64,000 nt of DNA, taken from positions 124,001 through 188,000 of the forward strand of contig CAVORH010000003.1 of NCBI GenBank assembly GCA_963698565.1. Direction: 5' to 3'. Made by a program: the position numbers and the translations under genes. Source of the stretch: Sva-07 sp963698565 (GTDB taxonomy: Bacteria; Actinomycetota; Acidimicrobiia; Acidimicrobiales; Ilumatobacteraceae). The notes under the pieces are model-generated. The model worked only from the letters and a program-made list of their open reading frames with translations, was not told the origin of the DNA and ran no database searches. Within the stretch, counting starts at the first letter, position 1; the number at the start of each line of letters is the position of its first letter. This document shows positions 33,667-42,890 of the stretch, piece by piece.

Positions 33667-36439
33667 CTGGTGTGGTGGCGATGCCGGCGAAGGGATGCTC
33701 CTGTTGTTCGCGGTCGAGGCGGCGCATCTGGAGGATCTTGTCGATCGCGACGAACAGCGGGGAGACGAGCGACAGGCCGATCACGAGGACCCACTGGGCG
33801 CCGGTCAGTGAGACGGTGTCGAGCATGCGCTGGAGCACTCGGGTCTCGACTGCAGCGATGGTGAGTCCCCAGCCGAGCATGATCCAACCCATGTACGGGA
33901 ACAGCGGCGACGACCACGGCACCTGCCGTTCGCGGCGCATCACGAAGCCCATGTTCACCGCGCTCAGGGCGACGACGGCGAACGCCATCGTCATCGACGT
34001 CGACGCGTCGGTGGTGCTCGGCTCGCCGGGCCCCCACGACAGCAGCGCCAGCGCCGAGCCGGCGATGATGAACCCGCTGATGACCCAGCGGACGGTCTGG
34101 GCACCGGTCGCGATCTTCGAACCGGGTGTTCGCGGCGGTCGATCCATCACGCCCGGGTCCGGGACGTCGACGATGAAGCCGACGACGACGGTGGCGACGA
34201 CGAAGAACTTGGCGAACAGCAACTGCATCGGGAAGAGCGCGACGCCGTCGTTGACGTTGAGGATCGTGGCGATCAACATCAGCTGCAGCACCGACGACAG
34301 GATCGTCAGCTGCAACTTCACGTACGACGAGATCCGGCGGTAGATGTCGCGGCCGAGGTCGACGGCGTGCACGAGCGTGCCGAAGTTGTCATCGGTCAGG
34401 ATCAGCTTGCCGGCCTGTTTGGTGACCTCCGAGCCGCTCCCCATCGCCACGCCGACGTCGGCCTGCTTGAGCGCAGCGGCGTCGTTGACGGCGTCGCCGG
34501 TCATCGCGACGACCTGGCCGGCCTCCTGCATCAGCCGCGCCAGACGCACCTTGTCCTCCGGTGCGACCCGACCGAAGACGTGCAGCTCGGGCAGCTGTGC
34601 CTTCACCTCGTCGTCGCTCAGCTTCTGGAGGTCGGCGCCGGTGATCACACCGGGACCGAGGCCGAGCTGGTCCGCGATCGCGCGAGCGGTGACCGTGTGG
34701 TCACCGGTGATCATGCGGACGTCGATGCCGGCGCCGTGGGCGACGCGGACCGCTTCGGCCGCCGACGGTCGCAGCGGGTCGATGATGCCGACCAGGGAGA
34801 TCATGACCAGGTCGTGCACCTCGCCCATCGGGTCGTCGGCCGCCGCGCGCATCGTGTCGTCGGAGAGCGGTCGTGCGGCGAAGGCGAGGACGCGCAGACC
34901 CTTCTCGGACAGCTGCTGGTTGGCGTCGAGCAGTTCCTGTCGGACCTGCTCCATCGGCACGACCTCGCCGTGCCACAGGGCCTGCGAGCATCGGTCGATG
35001 ACGACGTCGGGCGCTCCCTTGACGGTCATGAAGTGCGGCTCGGTGAGCAGGTTCAGGTTCATCTGGGCCGGCCGGTCGTGGAACGTGGCCATGAACTTGT
35101 ACTCGGAGTCGAAGGGCACGAGGGCGACACGAGGCAGGGTGCGGCGGGTCTCTTCGGCGTCGACGCCGATCTTCGCGGCGAGTACGACGAGGGCGGCTTC
35201 GGTGGGGTCGCCGATGATCGACTCGTCGGCGGCGACGGTGGCGTCGCTGCACAGCGCCAAGCCGAGCGCGAGGCCCGTGAAGTCGGGTGTGGGTTCACCG
35301 GCTGGGCCGAGGATGGCCCCCGATGTCGCGTAGCCGCTGCCTTCGATCTTGTACCAGGAGCCGCCGGTCATCATCGTGACCGACGTCATCGCGTTCATCG
35401 TCAGCGTGCCGGTCTTGTCGCTGTTGATCACCGTCGTGCCGCCGAGTGTCTCGACGTCGTTGAGCGACTTGACCACCGCTTTCGACTCGGCGAGTCGCTG
35501 TGCCCCCGACGACAGCATCAGCTGGACGAACGTGGGCAGGCCGGTGGGGATTGCGGAGATGGCTGTCGAGACGCACAGCAGGAGCAGCGTCTCACGGTTC
35601 TGGTCGCGTGCGACGCCGACGATCGCGATGATCGCGACGGCACCCCAGGCGAGGAACCCGAAGATCTTGGTCAGGTCGTCGAGTTCCTTCTGCAGCGGCG
35701 ACTTCGACCGCTTCGTCGCCGTGACCATGTTGGCGATCTGGCCCATCTGGGTCGACTGGCCGGTCGCGACGACGACGAGTTCGGCCGAGCCGCGTGTGAC
35801 CTGGGTGTTCTGGAAGACCAGGTTGGTGCGATCGCCGAGTGGCTGCTCTTCGTCACCGAGCGTGGTGCTGTCCTTGGCGATCGGCGCCGACTCGCCGGTG
35901 AGCGCCGCCTCTTGGACCTCGAGTGACGCCGAGGAGATGATGCGCGCATCGGCGGGAACGAGATCGCCGGCTTCGACGAGCACGACGTCGCCGGGAACCA
36001 GCCCCACCGAGTCGACCTCCTCGACCGTGCCGTCCCGGCGCACCCTGGCCATCGGCACCTGCAGCTGGGCCAGGGCGTCGACGCTCGCCATGGCCTTGCG
36101 CTCCTGGTTGGTGCCCATGATCACGTTGAACAGGACCAGCGCCATCACGACGGCACCGGTCGCGATCTGGTCGATCGTGAAGCTGGCGATGCTGACGATC
36201 AGCAGCATGATGTTCATCGGGTTGGCGATCTGCGCCTTCGCCATCTGCCACGTCGTCGGCGGAGGTTCGGTGGCGACCTCGTTCTTGCCGTACTTCGCCA
36301 GGCGACTGGTCACTTCGTCGGCGCTGAGCCCCGATGCCGCGTCGACACCGAGCCGCGCGGCGGTCTCGTCGACCGACAGCGAGTACCACCGCGTGTCGGC
36401 GGGTGCGGGTTGCTGGGTTGGTTCGTCGGTCATCGTCAT
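33659..36439 (-). CDS. P-type cation-transporting ATPase (P2-like)
   Basis: A 926-residue pump. The N-terminal domain (WYSLSVDETAARLGVD), TGES loop (ALTGESAPIAKD), phosphorylation site SDKTGTLTMN, nucleotide site TVKGAPDVVID and MTGDAVNDAAALKQADVGVAMG hinge are all intact. In helix 4 the calcium-pump motif PEGLP reads PTGLP, so the ion cannot be assigned as Ca2+ safely. The ATG follows GAGGA by 8 nt. It lies between SulP and PPK2 on one strand; co-regulation of ion balance and phosphate energy is possible but unproven. Confidence 0.88.
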   Translation of the reverse strand: MTMTDEPTQQPAPADTRWYSLSVDETAARLGVDAASGLSADEVTSRLAKYGKNEVATEPPPTTWQMAKAQIANPMNIMLLIVSIASFTIDQIATGAVVMALVLFNVIMGTNQERKAMASVDALAQLQVPMARVRRDGTVEEVDSVGLVPGDVVLVEAGDLVPADARIISSASLEVQEAALTGESAPIAKDSTTLGDEEQPLGDRTNLVFQNTQVTRGSAELVVVATGQSTQMGQIANMVTATKRSKSPLQKELDDLTKIFGFLAWGAVAIIAIVGVARDQNRETLLLLCVSTAISAIPTGLPTFVQLMLSSGAQRLAESKAVVKSLNDVETLGGTTVINSDKTGTLTMNAMTSVTMMTGGSWYKIEGSGYATSGAILGPAGEPTPDFTGLALGLALCSDATVAADESIIGDPTEAALVVLAAKIGVDAEETRRTLPRVALVPFDSEYKFMATFHDRPAQMNLNLLTEPHFMTVKGAPDVVIDRCSQALWHGEVVPMEQVRQELLDANQQLSEKGLRVLAFAARPLSDDTMRAAADDPMGEVHDLVMISLVGIIDPLRPSAAEAVRVAHGAGIDVRMITGDHTVTARAIADQLGLGPGVITGADLQKLSDDEVKAQLPELHVFGRVAPEDKVRLARLMQEAGQVVAMTGDAVNDAAALKQADVGVAMGSGSEVTKQAGKLILTDDNFGTLVHAVDLGRDIYRRISSYVKLQLTILSSVLQLMLIATILNVNDGVALFPMQLLFAKFFVVATVVVGFIVDVPDPGVMDRPPRTPGSKIATGAQTVRWVISGFIIAGSALALLSWGPGEPSTTDASTSMTMAFAVVALSAVNMGFVMRRERQVPWSSPLFPYMGWIMLGWGLTIAAVETRVLQRMLDTVSLTGAQWVLVIGLSLVSPLFVAIDKILQMRRLDREQQEHPFAGIATTPGA

Positions 36440-36459
36440 CGTGGGGTCCTCACTGGTCC

Positions 36460-37308
36460 TCAGTAGGGCTCGGGGATGTGCCGCAACGGCAGGTCGGGTT
36501 CGACGTAGCCGCGGGCCGGTTGCCGGCGCGGCAGCTTGATCTCGGGGCGGTCGACCTTCTCGTACGGAATCTGCGACAGCAGGTGCGAGATGATGTTGAG
36601 CCGACCGCGCTTCTTGTCGTCGGTGTGGGCGATGAACCACGGCGCCCACGAGGTGTCGGTGGCGGCGAGCATCGCGTCGCGGGCTCGCGAGTAGTCGTAC
36701 CAACGGCTGTACGACTTGAGGTCCATCTCCGACAGCTTCCAGATCTTGCGCGGGTCGTCGATGCGACTCTCGAGTCGCCGCGTCTGCTCGTCGGCGCTGA
36801 CCTCGAGCCAGTACTTGATCAGATGGATCCCCGAGTCGACCATCGCCTTCTCCACCATCGGCGTCATGTCGAGGAAGTGTTCGGTCTGCTCCGGGGTGCA
36901 GAAGCCCATCACCGGCTCCACACCGGCGCGGTTGTACCAGCTGCGGTCGAAGATCACGACCTCGCCCGCGGCAGGGAAGTGCGCCATGTACCGCTGGAGG
37001 TACATCTGCGACTTCTCGCGTTCGGTGGGCGCCGGGAGCGCAGCGACGCGGAACGTACGTGGGCTCACCCGCTCGGTGATCCGCTTGATCGTGCCGCCCT
37101 TGCCGGCGGTGTCACGCCCTTCGAAGACGATGCAGATCTTCGCTCCGGTGGCCCTGACCCACTCCTGCATGGCGACGAGTTCGCCCTGGAGCACCTCGAG
37201 CGCGGCCTCGTACTCCTTGCGCTTGAGCTTGCCGCCCGGTTCCGGGGCGTCGACACCGGCAGACGGACGCGCCTGGTCCTTCTTCGACTTCTTCTGCTTC
37301 TTCCCCAT
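36460..37308 (-). CDS. ppk2: Polyphosphate kinase 2
   Basis: A 282-residue PPK2-family enzyme that uses polyphosphate to phosphorylate nucleoside mono- or diphosphates. Walker A is FEGRDTAGKGGTIKRI (about residues 62-77), followed by the lid arginine region VSPRTFRVAAL, FDRSWYNRAGVEPVMGFC and WKLSEMDLKSYSRWYDYSRA, all typical. The first 25 residues are Lys-rich. GGAGG lies 7 nt before the ATG. That ribosome site falls within the end of a small upstream frame, suggesting coupling. Confidence 0.92.
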   Translation of the reverse strand: MGKKQKKSKKDQARPSAGVDAPEPGGKLKRKEYEAALEVLQGELVAMQEWVRATGAKICIVFEGRDTAGKGGTIKRITERVSPRTFRVAALPAPTEREKSQMYLQRYMAHFPAAGEVVIFDRSWYNRAGVEPVMGFCTPEQTEHFLDMTPMVEKAMVDSGIHLIKYWLEVSADEQTRRLESRIDDPRKIWKLSEMDLKSYSRWYDYSRARDAMLAATDTSWAPWFIAHTDDKKRGRLNIISHLLSQIPYEKVDRPEIKLPRRQPARGYVEPDLPLRHIPEPY

Positions 37309-37310
37309 CG

Positions 37311-37471
37311 TCAGTCCTCCTTCTCGATCTCGATCGAACTGATCGTGCACTGGATCACGCTGTCGACCTCGCGGCACTCATCTTCGCAGATCGTGAATCG
37401 ATGCTCGACCAGGTTGCCCTCGTCTGCTCGACGAGTGAGAGCGCATCGTCGTCACGCAAGAGCACCCACAC
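37311..37471 (-). pseudogene. Small acidic protein gene upstream of ppk2, apparently frameshifted
   Basis: Two short frames read as one protein if a base is added near 37430: WVLLRDDDALSLVEQ, then EGNLVEHRFTICEDECREVD and SVIQCTISSIEIEKED to the stop. Codons in both pieces are strongly G/C-ending as in the real genes here. The stop lies 2 nt from the ppk2 ATG. The missing base may be a sequence error. Family unknown; three cysteines are present. Confidence 0.4.
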
Positions 37472-37589
37472 CCCGCCCTTGTCGAAGTGGATCGGAAGAC
37501 CCGGAGATCACCCAGGCTGGGTGACGGACTCGCCGCAGGGCCCGGCAAGATGAGTTGCCAACCGAATTCACCGAACAGAGGAGCAGAAC

Positions 37590-38117
37590 ATGGCAATGGA
37601 CACATTCATGGCGTACGTCGGCGTGTACTCGAGTGTCGAGGGAGCGAAGGCCGACTACGACGCAGTCCACGACCTCCACACCAAGGACGGCCTGATCGAC
37701 GCCTACGACGCTGCGATCATCGAGCGCAAGGACAACGGCAAGGTCAAGATCGTCAAGAAGCACGAGACGCCCACACGTGTCGGTGCAGTGGGCGGCGGGA
37801 CCGTCGGCCTCGCCACCGGCCTCGTCATCGCGCTGTTCCCCGCCGCTGCGATCGGAGGCGGACTGTTGGCTGCCACGACGGGTGGCGGCGCGGCGCTGGG
37901 TGCGCTCGCGGGGCATGCCGCTGCAGGCATGAGCCGCAAGGACCTCAAGGAGCTCGGTGAGAACCTCGACGCCGGCCAGGCCGGGCTGATCGTGGTCGGT
38001 GTGTCCGACATGGGCGCCAAGATCGAGGCGGCCATGGCCAAGGCCGACAAGGTCGAGCAGAGGGAGCTCGAGGCCGACACCGCCGAGATCCAGAAGGACG
38101 CCGAGTCCGAGAGCTGA
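37590..38117 (+). CDS. DUF1269-like membrane-associated protein
   Basis: A 175-residue protein. An alpha/beta N-terminal part (MAYVGVYSSVEGAKADYDAV, IDAYDAAIIERKDNGKVKIV) leads to a Gly/Ala-rich hydrophobic hairpin (GLATGLVIALFPAAAIGG and AALGALAGHAAAG, residues about 70-112), then a charged helical C-terminus. This matches a widespread stress-associated family whose activity is unknown. GAGGAG precedes the ATG. Divergent from the ppk2 unit. Confidence 0.75.
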   Translation: MAMDTFMAYVGVYSSVEGAKADYDAVHDLHTKDGLIDAYDAAIIERKDNGKVKIVKKHETPTRVGAVGGGTVGLATGLVIALFPAAAIGGGLLAATTGGGAALGALAGHAAAGMSRKDLKELGENLDAGQAGLIVVGVSDMGAKIEAAMAKADKVEQRELEADTAEIQKDAESES

Positions 38118-38238
38118 TGGGCGGTTGGTGCTGAGGGCGGCCGGACGGCGGACCGCGCCACGTCGGAACCGCGCGCGATCGAGCGGTTCGTCTCCGTCTC
38201 CGATCCCGGTTCCTGGCTCGCGTCAGCTCGGTGATCGC

Positions 38239-39562
38239 TCACGACCAGCCGGCTCGGGTTCTCGGCATGTCGCTCCGACCGTCCGGATGGAGGCGAACGC
38301 CGAGCGTCTGGTGGATCTGCAGGCTGGCATCGTCGAAGCCGTTGATCGAACCCGACATGTACAGCAGCCACACTCGCACCTGCCCTCACCGACGAGGTCG
38401 ACCGCCTCGTCCCAGTGCTGCTCGAGGTTGGTCACCCAGCGGCGCAGCGTCTGCGCGTAGTGCTCGCGGAGGTTCTCGACGTCGCGCACCTCGAAGCCCG
38501 CTCGTTCCATGAATCGGACCGTGTCACCCACGTCGAGCAGCTCGCCGTCGGGGAACACGTATCGGTTCACGAACCCGCGCCGGGCCAGTCGGGTACCGCC
38601 CACCGACGAGATCGCATGGTTGAGGAGTCGGCCTCCCGGTCGTAGGAGGTCGTACAGCCGCTCGAAGTACGTTGCCGCAGCGCGCTTGCCGACGTGTTCG
38701 GCCATCCCGATCGAGGAGATCGCGTCGAACGGACCGTCGCTCACTTCGCGGTAGTCCTGCACCCGGATCTCGATGCGGTCGGCCAGTCCGGCATCGGCGA
38801 CCCGCTGCCGGGCGTAGAAGGCCTGCTCGTCGCTGATCGTCACACCGACGACGTCGACGTCGTGGTGGGTCGCGGCGTGGAGCGCCATCGACCCCCATCC
38901 GCAGCCGACGTCGAGGAGTCGTCGTCTGGGGCGCTGATCGTCGGCGCTCGGCGACCTCTCGTCCAGCCCCAACTTCTGACAGATCAGCTCGTGCTTGGCG
39001 GCCTGTGCATCGACCAGTGAGGTGTCGGGCGTGACGAACCGTGCGCACGAGTAGGTCATCGCCGGACCGAGCACGAGTTCGTAGAAACGGTTGCCGACGT
39101 CGTAGTGGTGACTGATCGCCTGTGCGGTCGCGTCGAGGTGAGTGGCGACGGCCACGTGGGACGACCTCCTCGTCGGGGATCGGTGGCCGGGTGCCGACGC
39201 CGCCCACGTCGCGGATGGCCCGTAGGGCCGCCGGCGCGGCGCGCACGGCGGCCGCCGATCCCGGACGTCGAGCGTTCCGGAGTGTGCGGAGCACGTCGGC
39301 GACGTTGCCCATGACGTCGACGTCCCCGGCAACGTAGGCGCGGGCGACACCGAGTTGGTCGGGTGACCACATGATGTGTCTGAACGCCGTCGGGACTCGA
39401 GAAGCGCAGTCGGCCGACGATGTCGTCGCCGACCACCGAACCGTCCCAGAACTCGAACGCGATCGGTGGCTGTTCGATGAAGAGGTCGAGCAGCACGGGT
39501 TCGACGGCTGCCGCAATCGGCTCCGCAGTCCGGTCCAGTGGTGCATGGACGAGCGTTCCCAT
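38239..39562 (-). pseudogene. Cyclopropane-fatty-acid-synthase-like methyltransferase, three frameshifts
   Basis: The CFA-synthase family methylenates acyl-chain double bonds using SAM. Piece 1 runs MGTLVHAPLDRTAEPIAAAV to RLRFSSPDG; piece 2, HIMWSPDQLGVARAYVAGDV to PPIPDEE; piece 3 holds HYDVGNRFYELVLGPAMTYS, the SAM site LLDVGCGWGSMALHAA and the Cys-Arg SCARF; piece 4, VRVWLLYMSGSINGFDDASL to the stop. Joining them needs removal of one base near 39380 and one near 39155, and addition of one near 38380. All functional motifs survive, so decay is recent or the sequence is faulty here. SD GGGGG precedes the ATG. Confidence 0.8.
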
Positions 39563-39727
39563 GATTCCCCCTGTGTTGACGCGTACTCCCGACCAACAGG
39601 ATTCCACGACCAGCCGGGCTTGTCATCACCTGATGTGGTGGATCCGCGCTCACCATGTCGTCGTGTCCCGCCGGTACCGCTCGAATCCGACGACGGTGAC
39701 GCCGCCGAGCTCGGTGGTGTCGGGCCG
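39563..39727. other. Gene-free spacer between the CFA-like gene and the tRNA fragment
   Basis: About 165 nt with no credible reading frame or repeat that I can see. It is ordinary-looking high-GC sequence and probably the last stretch of the original chromosome before the integrated element. Confidence 0.4.
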
Positions 39728-39774
39728 TGGAGCCCAGAGCGAGAATCGAACTCGCGACCTACGCATTACGAATG
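39728..39774 (-). repeat. 3' fragment of a tRNA-Thr(CGT) gene, likely attachment site
   Basis: Read on the minus strand this is an anticodon loop TTCGTAA with CGT anticodon, the 3' anticodon stem TGCGT, variable AGGTC, a perfect T arm (GCGAG-TTCGATT-CTCGC), acceptor 3' strand TCTGGGC, discriminator T and CCA. The 5' acceptor (GCCCAGA) is absent upstream and the 5' anticodon stem does not pair properly, so it is not an intact tRNA. Such 3' tRNA segments mark the far end of elements inserted by tyrosine recombinases. Polarity places the element to the right, with the intact tRNA expected beyond 64 kb. Confidence 0.72.
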
Positions 39775-39862
39775 AGATCCTGACGCTTCGCCGACTGCCC
39801 TGCAGGTCCTCTGAGCTGGGGTTTTGTGAGTTGGTCGTTCCGTCGAGTCCCGCCGATTCCTC

Positions 39863-39901
39863 CTCAACCAAGCAGATTTCTTGGTTGGATTCTTGGTTGA
39901 G
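39863..39901. repeat. Repeated 10-mers beside the tRNA fragment, possible recombinase arm sites
   Basis: TTCTTGGTTG occurs directly repeated at 39878 and 39890 (12-nt period), and the outer CTCAACCAAG/CTTGGTTGAG pair is a perfect inverted repeat. The region is AT-richer than its surroundings and lies about 100 bp inside the predicted element end, where integrase or excisionase arm-type sites are found. Confidence 0.5.
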
Positions 39902-40004
39902 TGCACACAGCCACGAGGCCTGTGGCGCTGCCCTGCGACGATGCCTTGGGCGGTCGCAAGCGCCGTACGGGTCTATCGAACCGTAGTGGGCGGTGCGATT
40001 ATCG

Positions 40005-40165
40005 GGTGCGCTACTTGGGCCGCGATGCGGCGCTGAGTCCCGGTCGAGGACCGGATTATGGAGCGCACGTTCTGTGCGGCTCGTGATGTAGCTCTTCGAG
40101 CACGGAACGCCGGTCATGGTGCGCGTCGACGTGGATCTCGTCGTGCGTTGATCTCTTGGTTCGAA
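40005..40165 (+). repeat. Dispersed intergenic repeat, copy 1
   Basis: The core TATCGGGTGCGCTACTTGGG and a later GTGCGCGTCGACGTG segment resemble sequences at 42650 and 43590. It lies about 230 nt before the ECF sigma start, as copy 2 does before its downstream gene. The rest of 39902-40236 shows no gene. Confidence 0.35.
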
Positions 40166-40236
40166 ACGCGTTCGCCGAAATTGGATGCAACGTTCTGGTG
40201 TGCTGGTGCACCTACAAAGAGATGGTGGATGAATCG

Positions 40237-40704
40237 ATGGTGATCCGTGATGTGGAAGGTGAGGGGTCCTTCGACGCGTTCTTCGTGGACCGGTTCGCCG
40301 AGCTGTCACGTTTGGCGTTCCTGCTGACGGGATCGTCGGGTGTCGCGGAGGAGATTGCACAGGACGCATGCGAGCAGGTGTTTCGGCGTTGGGACGAGGT
40401 CACCCATCCTCGTGCCTATGCGCGTGTGGCGGTGGTCAACGGTGCACGGGCGTGGGGTCGACGACGTTCTCGCCGGTTGGCGAGTCCCGCCGTATCCGAA
40501 GTGGCGTCTGCGGTCGATGCTGATGAGATCGCAGTTCGTGAGGTGCTGGCCGATCTTCCGCAAGACGAGCGTGAAGTGCTGGTGTGGCGCTTCTACGCGG
40601 ACTTGAAGATCGATGACATCGCCGCCGAGCTCGAGATGCCGGCGGGCACCGTCAAGTCGCACATTCACCGCGGGCTGGCCCGGATGCACAAGGAGTTGTC
40701 GTGA
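40237..40704 (+). CDS. ECF sigma factor (SigE-like)
   Basis: A 155-residue sigma-70 family protein. Region 2 is FDAFFVDRFAELSRLAFLLT...AEEIAQDACEQVFRRWDEVT; region 4 is LPQDEREVLVWRFYADLKID followed by DIAAELEMPAGTVKSHIHRG. Region 2 is slightly short. Several starts are possible (ATG at 40222 or 40237); I prefer 40237, behind a TACAAA box. The stop overlaps the start of a large membrane-anchored protein (GTGA), so the partner probably controls it. First recognisable gene inside the predicted element. Confidence 0.85.
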   Translation: MVIRDVEGEGSFDAFFVDRFAELSRLAFLLTGSSGVAEEIAQDACEQVFRRWDEVTHPRAYARVAVVNGARAWGRRRSRRLASPAVSEVASAVDADEIAVREVLADLPQDEREVLVWRFYADLKIDDIAAELEMPAGTVKSHIHRGLARMHKELS

Positions 40705-42542
40705 CCGATCCAACGTTCGAAGAAACCGAGCAGCGCATCCGCGCTGCGATGAAGCGAATGGCGGACGGTCATCGCCCCGACACCGACGGGCGCTGGCCAG
40801 CGTCGCACCCCAACGGCCGCGCCCGCGCTGCGGGTTCGTCGTCGCGGAATCGGTGGTTCCTGGTGGCGGCGTCGCTCGTCGTGGTGATCGCCGGGATCGC
40901 AGCGGTTGCGGTTGTCCAGCTTGGCGACGACGAGCCGGCGACCGACATTGCCCCGGCACCGACTGCGGTGGACGACCCCGATGGTGATCGGACGCCGACG
41001 ACGCCGCTGCCCCAGCCGACGAGTCCGGTTCCCGACTCCGTGCCGGCGGAGGAACTCGGTGGCGTTCGATTCCCGGTCGACCCAGCGGACGAGAATTTCG
41101 AGTGGATCGTGCCGTGGGCTGATGGTTTCTTGGCGGGGTCGGCCGTCGAACCAACCGAGGGGGGTGGAACCTGGTCGATACAGGCCCGGTTCACGTCCGA
41201 CGGTGAGCGCTGGGAACCCGTCGAGATGACGCTGCCGCCTGGGATGACCCGGTTCGGGAGGGTGACAGCGGTCGGCGAACGGTTCGCCACCGTCGACACG
41301 ATCTACCCGGACCCCGACACGGAAGTGATCAGGATCGCTTCGACGACGGACTTGGTCAACTGGTCGACCCAGGACTTCGAGAGCCCTCTGCTTCCCACGA
41401 CCGAAGAGGGAAGCTTCTTCGGCTCGTTCACGTCGATCGGCAGCTTCGCCGCCAACGACACGGGCTGGGTGTTCGAAGTCCGAGACATCTACGGCTCGGA
41501 CGTTTCCGAGCTGGTTCGCTCCGACGCATCTGGCGATGGCTACCTGATCCGCTCCGACGACAACGGATTCGCCGTGACCCTCGGCGGCGTCGACGGCTCG
41601 CCGCCGACCACCTACGACTACACATGGACCGAGTTCGGCATCACCCCTGATCAGGTCCCCTACCTGACCGGCGAGATCCCGGTGTCACGCACGTGGTCGG
41701 CCACCTGGGACGGCACGCCCACCATGTCGGAGACAGCCGTCCCGACCGGCCCGACGCTGGCCTCGCCAGAAGGATTCGTCCGCTGGAACGACAACACGTG
41801 GTTCTCGCCCGACGGCCTCACGTGGACTGCGAGCCCGTTGCCCGACCCGACCGGCACTGTGCAAAACGTGTTCCCCGTCGACGAAGGGTTCGTGGCATTC
41901 GTCGTCAATCAGGACGGAACGACCGACGTGTATCGGCTCGACGAGCGCGGCGGCGAGGCGCGCCGCGTCAACATCGACGACGTGCCGGAGTCGCTCTCCA
42001 CCGGGTTTGCCGGGCAGACCATCCCCGGCCTGCAATCGCCGCAGACGAGCGCCGCGTTGCTGGCTGTCGGGCCGAACGGTGGCGAACCGGCCCCGCTCAT
42101 CATCGATCTCGATGGCTACCGATTCGTGGAACGAGCACAGAACATCTCGCTGATCGACCTCGCGACCGGCGACACCCTGTACACGTTCTCGCCCCTGTCC
42201 GGGCCACCCGCAGCCGACACCTGGTTGACGTTCGACAGTGACGGTTTCACCGTGACCGATCCGGTCACCGAGGTGGAACTCCTGCAAATTCCGATCGAGA
42301 CGTACCGGGCCGCGCAAGATGCTCGCCGTGAAGCGTTGGGTCCGATCGAATCTGGTCAGGAGACCGTCCGAGACTTCCGTCTCCTCGCGAGCCAAGACGG
42401 CGAACGGTTCCTCGTGGAACCTCTCCGCTCGAACACGCCGGTCGATGACGAGATGATCAGCCAGATCGCCGCAGCAACGAACGGCGACACCCTCCTCGTT
42501 CGCCTCGGCGACGAATGGATCCGCTACGAGCTGCCTTCGTGA
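40701..42542 (+). CDS. Large membrane-anchored partner of the ECF sigma factor
   Basis: A 613-residue protein. A polar N-terminal segment of about 50 residues (MTDPTFEETEQRIRAAMKRM) stays in the cytoplasm, one helix follows (WFLVAASLVVVIAGIAAVAV, residues about 51-71), then a Pro/Thr-rich linker and a long extracytoplasmic beta-rich part with repeated DGERWEPVEM/SPDGLTWTASPL-type blades. The layout suggests an anti-sigma factor with a sensor domain, though no zinc motif is present. Translationally coupled to the sigma gene. Assignment by architecture only. Confidence 0.65.
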   Translation: MTDPTFEETEQRIRAAMKRMADGHRPDTDGRWPASHPNGRARAAGSSSRNRWFLVAASLVVVIAGIAAVAVVQLGDDEPATDIAPAPTAVDDPDGDRTPTTPLPQPTSPVPDSVPAEELGGVRFPVDPADENFEWIVPWADGFLAGSAVEPTEGGGTWSIQARFTSDGERWEPVEMTLPPGMTRFGRVTAVGERFATVDTIYPDPDTEVIRIASTTDLVNWSTQDFESPLLPTTEEGSFFGSFTSIGSFAANDTGWVFEVRDIYGSDVSELVRSDASGDGYLIRSDDNGFAVTLGGVDGSPPTTYDYTWTEFGITPDQVPYLTGEIPVSRTWSATWDGTPTMSETAVPTGPTLASPEGFVRWNDNTWFSPDGLTWTASPLPDPTGTVQNVFPVDEGFVAFVVNQDGTTDVYRLDERGGEARRVNIDDVPESLSTGFAGQTIPGLQSPQTSAALLAVGPNGGEPAPLIIDLDGYRFVERAQNISLIDLATGDTLYTFSPLSGPPAADTWLTFDSDGFTVTDPVTEVELLQIPIETYRAAQDARREALGPIESGQETVRDFRLLASQDGERFLVEPLRSNTPVDDEMISQIAAATNGDTLLVRLGDEWIRYELPS

Positions 42543-42890
42543 AAACAGACACCCGCGTTCAGGCCCAGTCAACCTGCGGCCGCAAGTTCACCCGCAAGAA
42601 GGTGGTCAATGACCCGACCCCGTGCGAACAGCCCCCACGTCTCCGCGGTTACCGAGCACTGCACTTGGGCCGAAGTGTTGCGTCGCGCTTCCGCCGGAGG
42701 TCGTGATTGTGCGTGTCGAAGTGTGTGGTGCGCGCTCCGATCAGCCACTTGAAGAACATCCTCCCGGTCGCGCCGACGGCTGTACTCGCGGCTACCTCTG
42801 CGTCAATCGGTTGCCGATTGGTCTCGTCGAGTCGTCGCAGCATCCGCGGGCATGGCCGACCACCATGGTCGGCCGATTAGCGTGCCGGTG
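42543..42890. other. Gene-free region holding repeat copy 2 and a leaderless promoter
   Basis: No convincing gene is seen. The stretch 42650-42770 resembles the repeat at 40005 (ACTTGGGCCG core; GTGCGTGTCGAAGTG later). TAGCGT at 42878-42883 is the -10 box of the next gene. Confidence 0.4.

Noticed and set aside
39728..39803. Complete tRNA-Thr gene
   Set aside because: The 3' half is perfect, but no 5' acceptor strand complementary to TCTGGGC is found and the anticodon stem mispairs, so only a fragment is called.
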